DNA of 64,000 nucleotides from G963675935 sp963803125 (GTDB taxonomy: Bacteria; Planctomycetota; Planctomycetia; Pirellulales; Thermoguttaceae), in assembly GCA_963803125.1 (NCBI GenBank), contig CAWDLR010000003.1:1798001-1862000 (forward strand), read 5' to 3'. Each line of letters starts with the position of its first letter. Position 1 is the stretch's first letter. Under the pieces are notes generated by a model that saw only the letters and a program-made list of their open reading frames with translations, was not told where the DNA came from and did not search any database. This document shows positions 37,250-47,229 of this stretch, piece after piece. Both the position numbers and the translations under genes were made by a program.

Positions 37250-39589
37250 TCACCCTCGGGCTTTGACCGACGCCACCTGCCGCTTGAAGGCCTCGGTCTC
37301 TTGCCGCACCTGCTTGACGAAACCGTTGTCTTCCGCCGTCCCCAGCACGGCCTTCATCTCCTCGGCGTTGCGGAAGGTGATTTGGCGGAAGGGATTATCG
37401 TAGTCTTTTTTGCGGCTGATGTAGACTTGATCGCGGACATATTCCTGAATCCGCACCGCCTCGTCCAAAGCGGCATTCCATAGCGGCGGGGCAAGGTCCT
37501 CGGGGTTCAGCGGACCGAAGGGGACAGTCCCATTTTCGCTGCCGCGAAAATCGGGACAGTCCCCACTGGCGCGAAAATCGGGACAGTCCCCGCCGCCCAG
37601 CAACTCCAGCAGAGCCGCCAGGGCGTGCGCCTGCTTGCGGCGCGGGTAGTCCTGCCACATCTCGTCGTAGCGGCCGTGAATCTCTTGCCAGTTCTTCAAC
37701 CGACCGGCCTTGATGTCGTCTAACAGCCGTTCGACCTCCGGCTCGGGGGCGAGCTGGCCGCCAAGGTTCACCCAGTTCTTCTCGCGCGGGGCGGCCAAAT
37801 CGCGACACATCGTCTGGCACGTGGCGTCAGGATTCGCTTCCATGTAGGCCAGCAGGTTCTTGACCGCATAATAGTGGAGCATCTCGCGGTAGGCGGCGTA
37901 TGCCTGTCGCGCCTTCAAGATCACGACGGGCCGGCGGGACGCCTCCATGTTTTCGCCGAGGATCTCGGGATCGGCCGCGCCGGTCGCGGGGGCGGTGAGC
38001 ATCGCCCGGCCCAGGTCGGCCAACTCGGCTTCCGCAATGTGGGCGTCAAGGGGGACAGTCCCATTTTCGCTTACGCGAAAACTGGGACAGTCCCCGGCCC
38101 GCCCGTCCGCCCGCAGTCGCGCCTTGCCCGCCCAGATTTCCAGCAACCGCAAGCCGACAAAAATCTCTTCGGCCGTATCGGGCGCGAGGCAGTCGAACTC
38201 GACGTGCTGGGTCTTCGTCTTGCGGCGGTCGCGGGTGGTGAACTTCCAAGTGTTTCGCGCCAAGGCGTACATGTTGTAGAGCCACCAGTAGGCTGGAATC
38301 ACCAGCAGGCGATCGTTGCCGCGGTCGTCGTTCAGCAGGCAAAAGGGCAGCGGCACGTTCAGCTCTGCCGGATAATCCCCCTTGACCAACAGCGCAAAAG
38401 AGGCGAAGCGGCAGCAGTGCTTCAGCGTGGTGCACAGGCCGGGCCAGAAGCCGCGGCCGGCGACGATCTCGCCGTCGTTGGCGCGGCTGTTGTGGTTCGA
38501 GCCGATGGTGGCCCCGGCGGCGAGGTTGCTCTGGCCCAGCACCAGCGAGGCCACCAGGAACGAATTGTTGTGGTGCTGTTCGTGGGCGGGGAAGATCAGA
38601 TTGTTCAGCAATTCGCAGCAGGAGACGGTGGAGTTGTCGCCGAGATAGGAGTGGATCAGCCGCGCGCCATACTTGAGATTGGAGTTGTTTCCCATCACGA
38701 AACGCACGGCCTTGCAGCCGTAAAAGACGTGGCAGCCGAGGCCGACGATGCCGTTGATCATCTCCACGCCTTCGCCGATCTGCGTCGGCTCATCGTCGGT
38801 CGAATTGATCGTCAAGTTCTTCAGTTTATTGGCGCCCTTGACGTAGCAGGCCGGTCCGATTTTCACGTCCTTGAGGATTTGGCAATTCTTGACGACCGAG
38901 CCGGCCCCCACCGTCCCGTAGAAGCCGCGGCGGGAATCGAACTGCCGCTGCGTGATTTCGCGGAGTTGCCGTTGCAGGGCGGCGTCGTCGCGGTATTTCG
39001 ACCAAATGTAGGCGTCGGCGGCGATCATGCCGTCGAAGGCCATCACCGCCCGTGTGCCGGTTTCGTTCACCAGGTCCAGCCAGACGCGGACGTCCTCGGG
39101 CTCGCCGTCCTTGACGATGCAATTGCCGAACTTGGCGTGATTCGTGGTGTGCATCTCGCTCGTGTTCAAGAGCATCACGTTGTCGCCGACGATGTAATGG
39201 GCGAGGTAGCGGACGTTGTGGATCGCCGCGTTCTCGCCGACGTCGCAGGAGATGAGCATGCTGTCGCTGATCCCCGCCGGCATCTGCATGTCGTGATGTT
39301 CGAGCATGACCGCTTCCAGCCGCGCGATCCGCACCAGCCCGGAGAACTCGCTGCTGCGGATCAGCCGCGGGTCGAAGGGATCGGCCACCAGGAACAGGTC
39401 CCAGTTGTCGCAGGTGTTGGCGTTCTTCACCAGGGTTTCGATCTCGTGGGCTTGCAGGTGGCGCCAGGCCGGCTGCCGGCCGAGTTGTTGGTTGCGCAGG
39501 TAGAATTCGTCCTGGTTCGGCGGCAGATGCTCGGCCGGGACGAACTGACGGCGGAACTGCTCGCTCGGAATCACTCTTACGTTGGCCAT
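37250..39589 (-). CDS. DUF4954-type protein with left-handed beta-helix region
   Basis: 779 residues from the ATG at 39589, which has an 'aggaaaag' ribosome binding site; the longer ORF upstream is repeat sequence. The first 450 residues contain hexapeptide-like repeats typical of acyltransferase/nucleotidyltransferase beta-helices ('GTVGAGSVVKNCQILKDVKI', 'GEGVEMINGIVGLGCHVFYG', 'IGSNHNSRANDGEIVAGRGF'). A helical C-terminus follows. This matches my memory of the DUF4954 family, common in Bacteroidetes and Planctomycetes, whose reaction is unknown. Two REP-like palindromes are translated in frame within the C-terminal half ('GDCPDFRASGDCPDFRGSEN' and 'GDCPSFRVSENGTVPL'), showing that this part tolerates insertions. 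Confidence 0.75.
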   Translation of the reverse strand: MANVRVIPSEQFRRQFVPAEHLPPNQDEFYLRNQQLGRQPAWRHLQAHEIETLVKNANTCDNWDLFLVADPFDPRLIRSSEFSGLVRIARLEAVMLEHHDMQMPAGISDSMLISCDVGENAAIHNVRYLAHYIVGDNVMLLNTSEMHTTNHAKFGNCIVKDGEPEDVRVWLDLVNETGTRAVMAFDGMIAADAYIWSKYRDDAALQRQLREITQRQFDSRRGFYGTVGAGSVVKNCQILKDVKIGPACYVKGANKLKNLTINSTDDEPTQIGEGVEMINGIVGLGCHVFYGCKAVRFVMGNNSNLKYGARLIHSYLGDNSTVSCCELLNNLIFPAHEQHHNNSFLVASLVLGQSNLAAGATIGSNHNSRANDGEIVAGRGFWPGLCTTLKHCCRFASFALLVKGDYPAELNVPLPFCLLNDDRGNDRLLVIPAYWWLYNMYALARNTWKFTTRDRRKTKTQHVEFDCLAPDTAEEIFVGLRLLEIWAGKARLRADGRAGDCPSFRVSENGTVPLDAHIAEAELADLGRAMLTAPATGAADPEILGENMEASRRPVVILKARQAYAAYREMLHYYAVKNLLAYMEANPDATCQTMCRDLAAPREKNWVNLGGQLAPEPEVERLLDDIKAGRLKNWQEIHGRYDEMWQDYPRRKQAHALAALLELLGGGDCPDFRASGDCPDFRGSENGTVPFGPLNPEDLAPPLWNAALDEAVRIQEYVRDQVYISRKKDYDNPFRQITFRNAEEMKAVLGTAEDNGFVKQVRQETEAFKRQVASVKARG
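37520..37591. repeat. REP-like palindrome inside the DUF4954 gene (copy 1, one and a half units)
   Basis: The 45-base palindrome 37520-37564 has GGGGACAGTCCC-type outer arms and the inner arms 'attttcgc'/'gcgaaaat'. A second half-unit follows directly (37565-37591). It is translated in frame as part of the DUF4954 protein near its C-terminus. Confidence 0.85.
38051..38095. repeat. REP-like palindrome inside the DUF4954 gene (copy 2)
   Basis: A 45-base palindrome of the same GGGGACAGTCCC family as 37520-37564, with slightly different inner bases ('cgcttacgcg'). It is also translated in frame. The two copies share family and orientation, so both probably came from the same mobilisation mechanism. 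Confidence 0.85.
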
Positions 39590-39695
39590 GATTCGCTTTT
39601 CCTGATGCTTGGCGAGACCGTCATTCATGAACATAGCCGCTGCGGTAGGGAGATGCAATATCGCGGAGCGTAGTAGCGGATTGTGGCGGTCGCAT

Positions 39696-39779
39696 GCGAA
39701 CCGTTTAGCCGCCGCGTCCACGCGGCGTTGCAAAGGCGGCGATTCTGCGTCGTGTGGACGCGACGGCTAAACGGTTTGC
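39696..39779. repeat. GTTTAGCCG inverted-repeat element (copy 1)
   Basis: Outer arms 'cgaaccgtttagccgccgcg' and the reverse form ending 'cggctaaacggttt' enclose inner 'gtccacgcggcg'-type sequence. It lies between the DUF4954 gene and the hybrid kinase. Related copies are at 53050-53130, 59061-59140 and 61220-61300. Confidence 0.8.
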
Positions 39780-39816
39780 CGATCTTGTCGGCAGACGCTT
39801 ACTCCGCACGTATCGG

Positions 39817-42800
39817 CTACGTCGCCCCCGCCGTCTGGCATTCCGCGGCGGACTCCACCGTTTGGAACAATTCCTCGGGATTGATGGGCTTGGTGATGTA
39901 ATCGTCCATGCCCGCCTCCAGGCAGCGCTCACGGAATCCTTTGACGGCGTGAGCGGTCATGGCGACGATGGGGACGTGGCCGCCGTCGGTCAGTTCTTTG
40001 CCGCGGATTGCCGCCGCCGCTTCCAGGCCGTCCATCTCCGGCATTTCCAAGTCCATTAACACCACGTCGAACGTCTGCCGCCCGAGCGCGGCAATTGCCT
40101 CCTTGCCGTTTTCGGCAATTTCGACTTCGTGTCCGCGCAATCGCAACAGGCCCACAGCCACTTCCTGATTGACCGCGCCGTCCTCGGCCAAGAGAATCCG
40201 CAGCGGTCGAATGCCGGCCGCCACCGCAGTGCCGCGGGGCGCTTCCCGGCGATTGTCACCGAGCGCCGCGCGGATGGCGTCGATCAGCTCCGATTCCTTG
40301 GCCGGTTTCGCGATGAATTGCGTGCGCGGCAGGCAGCGACAATCGGCGGCCAGCCGCGTGCGGCCGGCAGGGACGAGGACAATCATCGTGCAGCCGCTCT
40401 CCGCTGCGGCCTGTTGAATCCGCTCGATCGACTGCCGGCCGTCGCCGTCGGCCCCGCCGCAGTCGACGATCGCCAGGCGGAAGGGCGTGCCGGTCAAGGC
40501 GGCCAAGTCGATTTCCGCCAGCGCCATCGTCTCGTCGCCGACGAGCAGCGGCCGCAGCCCGTGCCTCCTCAGAGTCTCCTCATAGACGAGCTGGCGGCGG
40601 GGATGGTCGGCCAGCACGATGACCGCCGACGGGTCGAAGCCCTCCACCGCGATCGGCGTCGCCGGCGGTTCGGCGGCGACGCCGAACTCGGCCGTGAAGT
40701 GGAAGGTGCTGCCGCGGCCCAGTTCGCTCTCCACCCAAATTCGGCCGCCCATCAACTGCACCAGTCTTGACGAGACCGCCAATCCCAAGCCGGTGCCGCC
40801 AAAGCGTCGCGTCGTCGAGCTGTCAACCTGGCTGAACGACTCGAAAATCGACTGGCGTTTGTCGGCGGGGATGCCGATTCCGGTGTCCTGTACGGCGCAG
40901 TGCAGCCGCACGCCGCGGCCGGTCCGCGCTTCCAGGGAGACGTCGGCGAAGACTTCGCCGCCCGCGGTGAACTTGACGGCGTTGCCGAGCAGATTGACCA
41001 TCACCTGCCGCAGCCGGCCGGGATCGCCGCCGAGAGCGGAGGGCACGTCGGGGGCCACGCGGAAGATCAGGTCGATCCCCTTCTCGGCGGCGCGGAGGCC
41101 GAGCAACTGCACCGCGTCGCCCAGCACCTCGCGGACGTCGAAAGCAATGTTCTCCAGTTCCATCCTGCCCGCTTCGATCTTGGAGAAGTCCAACACGTCG
41201 TTGATCAAGTCCAGCAGACAGTCTGCCGACTGCTTGACGGCGGCGAGATATCGCTGCTGCTCGCTGTCTAGCGAGGTCGTCAGCGCCAGGTCGGCCATGC
41301 CGATGATGCCGTTCATGGGCGTGCGGATTTCGTGGCTCATCATCGCCAGGAATTCGCTCTTGGCGCAGTTGGCCTTTTCGGCGAGGTCCTTGGCCTGCCG
41401 CAGTGCTTCCTCGGTCTGCCGCAGTTCCGCGGCGACGCGTTCCAACTCGCGATTCGAGGTGGCCAACTCCTGGGCTCGGGCTTCGGCGGCGGCGGTCCGC
41501 TCGGCGACCCTCAGCTCCAGCGTCTCGTTGAGCCGCTGCAATTGCTGGAAGCCCTCGGCGTTCTCCAAGGCGGCCCCGGCGATGGTGGCGATGAAATCGG
41601 CCAGCCGCTCCTCGTGTGAGCCGAAGCGGCATTGCGCCTGGTGATGTGCTACGTAGAGACAGGCGTCGATGCGGCCGCGGACGAAGATCGGCGCGCAAAG
41701 CGTCGAGTGCTCCTCGGCAGCGGAGCCGCGCTCGAACTCGGCGGCCGCGTCGGCGAAGGCGACCGCCCTGCCGGCCTGAATCGCGCGATCCAACAGCGAA
41801 CGGTTGAAAGCCGCCGGGACACTGCCGCCGACGGGTACGAACAGATCCCCGCCGCTGCCGCGCGTGGCCTCCAGGACCAGGCAGTGCTCGCTGCGGAGAA
41901 GCCGCAGGGCGGCATTGCGGACCTCGGCGAAGACCATCGGCCGCGAGTGCGAGGCGGCGATCCGCCGACCGATTTTCAATACCGTGTCGAAACGGTCGGC
42001 CAAGGAAAGGGTGGGCGCGTCGTCGTCGCGGTCGTCGCCGCTGGCCTCCTTGTCGCTGAGCACGATCTCGCGCAAGGCGGCCTCGGCCGTCGCCACCTGC
42101 ACGTCGGCCCCTTTCCGCCCCATCTCCTCGAGCATCCGCCCGTAGGCCAGCAGCGTTTGCGCGTGCTCGTATCTCGCGCCTTGCTGTTGCGCAACCGCCA
42201 GGCTCTTTTTAAAGAAGCGAATCGCCCGCCGTCTGTCGCCGCGGATGGCGAGAATCTGCGCGTATTCCCGCAGGGCGTGGGGAAGATCGTTCCGCAGCCA
42301 GCGGGCGGTGCGCAGGCGCGGCGGGCGGCCAACTCCGCATGGAACAGCAAAACGTTGCGGTTCCAGGGGGCAAAACTGGGTTGCTGCTCGGCCTGGCAGC
42401 GGAGCGCGGTCGCCAGCCACGCCAAATTCGGGGCCACGTAGGCGTTGACGATTCCCGCCTTCTTCGCCAGCGCCAAGGCGTGCGAAAACCGCGCCGCCGC
42501 CTGTTCGTAATGCTGGGCGGCCACCAGCCGCACGCCGTCGGCCAAGAGCACCTGCGCGGTCCCTTGGGGATCGCGGATTTGTTTCAGTTCCTCCTTGAGC
42601 AGTTCTTCCGGCACGCGGCCGTTGGTGGCGCGGGCCCAGAGTTCGAGGCTGATGCCCGACGCCAGCCCGTCGCCCAGTTCCAGGCCGGATTGCCGCATGC
42701 AGCGGGCCACTTGCAGGGCGCCGCGCAGATCGCCCATGCGGTAGAGCGAGGCGCCCAACTGATATCGTCCGATATTCAACTCCCAATAATCGCCGGTGCG

Positions 42801-45733
42801 CTGCAACAGGCGCGTGCCCTCGCGGGCCTTCTCCACGCATTCCGCGAAGCGCGAGGCGTGATAGAGCACGACGCTATGAAAACTGCGCGATTGTCCCTGA
42901 CCCCACAAATCGCCCAGCGACTTGCGGAGCGCGAACGACTTCTCCGCGTAGGCCGCGCCGCGATTGAACCAGCCGGTGAGACTCATCACCGGTGAATGAT
43001 CGGAGTACATCTGCGCGAGTTCCAGCGTGGGCGGGTATTGCTCGGCCAGATTCATGCCGCGCAAGTGGGCCCAGAGAGTCTGATACCGGCCGCGCACGTA
43101 CCAGTAGCCGTACGCCAAGCGGCTGAACAGCCTCGCCGCGAGCAATTCGGTCTCCGGGCAGGCCCGCTTTTTGCGGCCGACGAACACTGCGGGAAAGAAG
43201 GTGTGCAGAGTCTGGGCCGCCAGCTCCCAGAGAAGCATCATCAAGGAGGCCGGCGCATGCCGCGGAACGGTCTTGCCCAAAAGGCGGAGGGCCTTCTCAA
43301 AAGCCGTGACCGCGCTCTCCATATCGCCGCGTTTGAGCGCCAGTTCGCCGAGTCTGCCGGTGATTTGCGCCTCGACGCACTTGCCGTCGGCCAACTCGGC
43401 GGCCTGTTGCAGCAGTTCCGCGGCTTCATCGTACCGCCCGCGCAGCATCAGCACGTCGCCCAAGCCTTCGGCGACGGCATACTGCACGGCCCGGCCGGCC
43501 GCGTGTGCCCCGCGCTCGGCGATGCGATAATGCTGCTCGGCGACTTCCAGCGAATGCTGCCCGCGGGCTTGGCGGGCGGCCGAGAGCGCGTATTCCAAAG
43601 CGCGGTCGTGCTGGCCGGCCGCGTCGAAGTGATAGGCCAGATCGAAGACGCGGTCGGGAGAACTTCTCCGCAACGACAGCGCGATCTGCCAGTGCAGGTC
43701 GCGGCGGGCCCCGCCCGATAGCCGTGCCAACAGGGCGGAACGAATCTTGTCGTGAACGAAGGCGCAACGCACGCCGTCGGCCTGCACCCAGACGAAGTGC
43801 CGCTCGCGCGCCTTGCTCAGCGACGCGGCAGTCTCGCCGGGGGAATGCCGGGCAATCTCGGCCGCCAGCGGCAGGTCGAATTCCTTGCCCAACACCGCGC
43901 CGACGACCAAAAGATCAATGGTCGCTCGCGGCAGCAACTCGATCCGCCGCGAGAGAACCCCCGCCGCCCAATTCGAGGAATGCACGTCAGCCAAGGCCAG
44001 CGGCTCGACCCGCCAACCATCGGGCTCGGCGACCAGGACCCCCGACTCGACCATGCCGCGCAACGTCGCCGAGGTCATGAACGGGCAGCCTTCGGAGAGC
44101 CTGACAACAACGTCGGCCGCTTCGTCGGGCAGCGGCCCCGCCATCGACTCGGCCAGCCGCCGCACCTCGTCGGCCGCGAGCGGACTGAGCGCCAGATGCA
44201 GCGTCGCCGCGAGCTTGCGAAACGGATGATCGGCAAGAACCTCTTCCGTGCGGAAGGCGGCTACCAGGCAGACGTGACCGCCCTGCGGCGAATGCTGGCG
44301 ACCGGCCCACCACTGTCCGATGAGCTTGACGGTCATCTCGTCGGCCCATTGGCAATCATCCAACACGACCATCGCGGGCCGCTGCTCCGATCCCAGCGCA
44401 TCCAAGAGAGCGGCCAACGCCTGGATGCTGCGGGCTGCGCCGAAGGCCTCTGGTCCGAGAGAGTCGGAAGATTGCCAGCCGAGCGCCGTCAGCGCGGGAA
44501 CGGCGGCAACGGCCGCGTCGCATTGGTCGCCGAGGCGGCTGCGCACGGCGGCGGCGGCATCCGCATCCGAGCAGGCGGTCTCGATCAACTGCGCGACCAC
44601 GCCTTGCAACACTTCGAAAGGATGATGTCCCACCTGCTCGCAGCCTTGCCCGCGGAACACCGCCATTCCCTCCTGCGCACCGTGCAGCGCCAATTCGGAA
44701 AGCAGGCGGGTCTTGCCGCACCCCGATTCGCTTTCCAGGAAGACCAGCGAGCCGCGTCCGGCCCGCGTGCCGCGAATCTGCTCGTCCAACTGCTGCAATT
44801 CGCGGGCGCGGCCGACGAAGGCCGGCTCGGTGAGCGTCGGCCGACGGTCGTGCTGCCCGACCACGCACTCCGGCTCGCGCTGGCCGGCGCCGATTGCGGC
44901 GGCGATGTTTGCCAGATCGGCCAGCACGGCTTCGGCCGATTGATAGCGCTGCTCGGGATTCTTGCACAAGAGCCGCTGAATCACTTCGTCGAGCGCGCGG
45001 GAATCTCGAGCCCGAGGCTTCTCAGCTCCGGAACCCGCCCGGTCATGTGCTCGAACAGCAACGTTCCCACGTTCTCGCCGTCGAAGGGCGGGCGGCCCGC
45101 CAGGCACTCGAACAGCACCGCCCCCGCCGAGTACAGATCAGCGGGCGCGGCCACGCCGTGCTCCAGCGTGCCGGCCTGTTCCGGCGAGCGATAGCGGGCG
45201 ACCTCGATCGTCTCCTCGTCGCTCAACAGATCCGGCGGCAGAACACGGGACAAATCGAATCCGATAAGCACCACCCCGTTCCGCGGCCCTCCCTCCGAGA
45301 CGATGAGATTGGCCGGACGAATGTCGCCGTGCAGGACCTTGCGGGCGTGAACCTCCTTGAGCGCGGAAAACAGGCAATCGCCGATCACCAGGACTTCGCC
45401 GACTTTCATCGGGCCTTGCTGCAACAACAGCTTCAGCGTGACGCCGGGCACGAATGGCCGAACGAGATACAGCCTCTGCTCCTCGCGGCCGAGAATCTGC
45501 GCGGGGGCCAGATGCGGGACTTTCGCATTGCCCAGCGCCGAAAGCTCGCGCTCCAGTTGAGATTGAACGTCGCGGGAGAGGAGTCTTTCTTCCACCAGCG
45601 TGATGACGACGGCCGCGCCGCTGGCGGCGTCGATCGCCAGCCGCGTCTCGACGTGTTTCCCCTTCCTGAGGACCCGCACAAGGCGATAGCGATCGCCGGC
45701 AATCACGGCGTTCGAGCCCGCTAATGTTTGCAT
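39817..45733 (-). CDS. Giant signalling hybrid: Ser/Thr kinase - AAA ATPase - TPR - GAF - histidine kinase - receiver
   Basis: Reconstructed length is about 1,970 residues across two frameshifts: a missing C in the run at 44999-45001, and one base lost near 42312-42320. Domains: Ser/Thr kinase-like (1-260, 'VLHGDIRPANLIVSEG', with Arg where most kinases have Lys after HxD); AAA-type ATPase (about 320-620, Walker A 'ESESGCGKTRLLSEL', Walker B 'AMVVLDDCQWADEMT'); TPR-like helices to about 1150; GAF (about 1200-1370); histidine kinase with H-box 'MMSHEIRTPMNGIIG' near 1465 and ATPase motifs 'DTGIGIPADKRQSIFESFSQ' and 'FGGTGLGLAVSSRL'; C-terminal receiver with phospho-acceptor in 'VVLMDLEMPEMDG' near 1894. 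Start is the ATG at 45733. Multi-domain kinases of this type are known from cyanobacteria and planctomycetes. The input signal is unknown. Confidence 0.85.
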
Positions 45734-45794
45734 GCTTCTCTCGCGGTCGGTGCATCCACGCGCCACGTGCTCACGGGCGATCCTTGCGCCAACA

Positions 45795-45895
45795 CGTCTT
45801 GCAGGAAATTCCTGCCACTCGGGAAAGCCCCCCGATTGCAATCGGGGGGCGTTTCTCGCCGGCGAGAACTTCTTGAACGGCGCACCGGGAATCAA
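45795..45895. repeat. Interspersed 'gattgcaatcgggggg' element next to the hybrid kinase
   Basis: Centred on the 24-base perfect palindrome at 45827-45850 ('ccccccgattgcaatcgggg' core) and flanked by 'ggaaattcctgcc' and 'ggcgagaacttcttgaacgg'. It matches the element inside the GH38-like gene at 25690-25790. It lies in the 408-base divergent gap between the kinase and the methyltransferase. Confidence 0.8.
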
Positions 45896-46068
45896 GCAAG
45901 TCTACCTCTCACTTGCTCGCCGTCAGCGCACGTCGGGACGGTCTTCCCAGCCGTCAAAGCCGCCGCTATCCGGACAACCTCCCGCCGCTTGAAGCGATTG
46001 TAACGATCATGCCGGCGCAGCACTCTGACCGGATAGTGTACAAATCATCCATTTTGCAAAAACGACGG

Positions 46069-46098
46069 TTGACAGCCGCCCTAGCGAATCCGCATAAT
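46069..46098 (+). promoter_or_regulatory. Probable sigma-70-type promoter of the PhcB-like gene
   Basis: A perfect -35 TTGACA at 46069-46074, an 18-base spacer and CATAAT at 46093-46098. The -10 overlaps the ATG at 46097, so the real start codon must be downstream, supporting 46142. The divergent hybrid kinase starts at 45733 on the other strand, so this gap probably controls both genes. Confidence 0.65.
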
Positions 46099-46141
46099 GG
46101 CCAGAAATCGTTCTCGTCACAGCACAATTGTGGAGGGCAGC

Positions 46142-47221
46142 ATGGATCAGTTTTTCAACGTTGACGTGCCGGTGTTTACCGATGCGCTTGCCGACCTGGA
46201 GTCGCGGCTGGCGCCTGCGGCCGAGCCGCAGATGGACGACAACTACTGGGCGCTGGCAGAGGCGTTCGAGGGGTCGTGCAAGGCCTGCCGTCGGGTGGAG
46301 GCATTGCTCGCCGACGATGCCGAGCGACTCGTGCAGACAAAGTCACGCTTCCGGGAGCGGATTCGCCCCTGGCTGGATCGAAGCTGGATCTACAATCGTG
46401 CCCTCACCAAGCCCCGCGGTTATCCAGGCGATTACGAGCTTCTCACCGCACTCTACGACAATCTGCCCAAGGGGCGGGGACTGGCGGGCTACATCGATCT
46501 GTATCTGTTGAACATCACCCTGACGACTGCCATTCGCGAAAGGCTGCTCTGCGCCAAGACCTTTCTCACCGAGGAGTTGAGCCGCCGCCGCGGCGACGTC
46601 TCGATCCTGAACGTGGCGTGCGGCTGCGTGCGGGAATACGAAGGCGGAATCGACCATCCGACCGACGCCAAGGTCCGCATCATTTGCATCGACACCGACC
46701 ACGAAACCTTGGATTACGTGAGACGCCGCAGCAGCTCCCCGGCGATGCGCCGCCTCCGCATCGACGCCGTCGCGTACAACGCGATTCGCACCAGCTCCGC
46801 CCAGGGCAACATCAAGCGCTTCGGCCGGCCGGATATCCTCTATAGCATCGGGCTGTGCGACTACATTCCCGACAGACACCTCGTGCCGATGCTGCAAGGC
46901 TGGCGGGAAACCGTCAACGACGACGGCGTCGTTTACGTGGCCTTCAAGGACATCCGCAGGTACTCGCCCACGATTTACCAGTGGCACATGGACTGGTACT
47001 TCCTGCCGCGGACCGAGGAGGAGATTCGCAGCCTCTTCGAGCAGGCCGGATATGATATGTACGGCCTGAAGATGACTCGCGACGCGACGGGCTCGATCAT
47101 CAATTTCATCGGCGGCAGCAAGAAGCGGATCATCCGCATCGACCGGGCCGAGCCGTTGGTGGCCGAGCCGCTGACGGCGGCGCTGCACACTCCGGCGGAG
47201 CAGTTGGTTCCGAGCAGCTAA
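46142..47221 (+). CDS. Class I SAM methyltransferase, PhcB-like (3-hydroxypalmitate methyl ester signal family)
   Basis: 359 residues from the ATG at 46142, which is preceded by 'ggaggg'. An N-terminal helical domain carries the signature 'ALTKPRGYPGDYELLTALYD' that I associate with 'extracellular factor 3-hydroxypalmitic acid methyl ester biosynthesis' proteins. A Rossmann methyltransferase domain follows: 'SILNVACGCVREYEGG' for SAM motif I, 'VRIICIDTDHETLDYV' for motif II, and 'GRPDILYSIGLCDYIPDRHL' downstream. The family includes Ralstonia PhcB, which makes a quorum-sensing fatty-acid methyl ester, but many members have unknown products. It sits between a divergent hybrid histidine kinase and a convergent response-regulator/HPt pair, which fits a signalling role. 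Confidence 0.75.
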   Translation: MDQFFNVDVPVFTDALADLESRLAPAAEPQMDDNYWALAEAFEGSCKACRRVEALLADDAERLVQTKSRFRERIRPWLDRSWIYNRALTKPRGYPGDYELLTALYDNLPKGRGLAGYIDLYLLNITLTTAIRERLLCAKTFLTEELSRRRGDVSILNVACGCVREYEGGIDHPTDAKVRIICIDTDHETLDYVRRRSSSPAMRRLRIDAVAYNAIRTSSAQGNIKRFGRPDILYSIGLCDYIPDRHLVPMLQGWRETVNDDGVVYVAFKDIRRYSPTIYQWHMDWYFLPRTEEEIRSLFEQAGYDMYGLKMTRDATGSIINFIGGSKKRIIRIDRAEPLVAEPLTAALHTPAEQLVPSS

Positions 47222-47229
47222 CCGCACAA

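Noticed and set aside
37874..39673. Plus-strand ORF of about 600 codons
   Set aside because: Antisense of the DUF4954 gene, whose beta-helix repeats are clearly the coding side.
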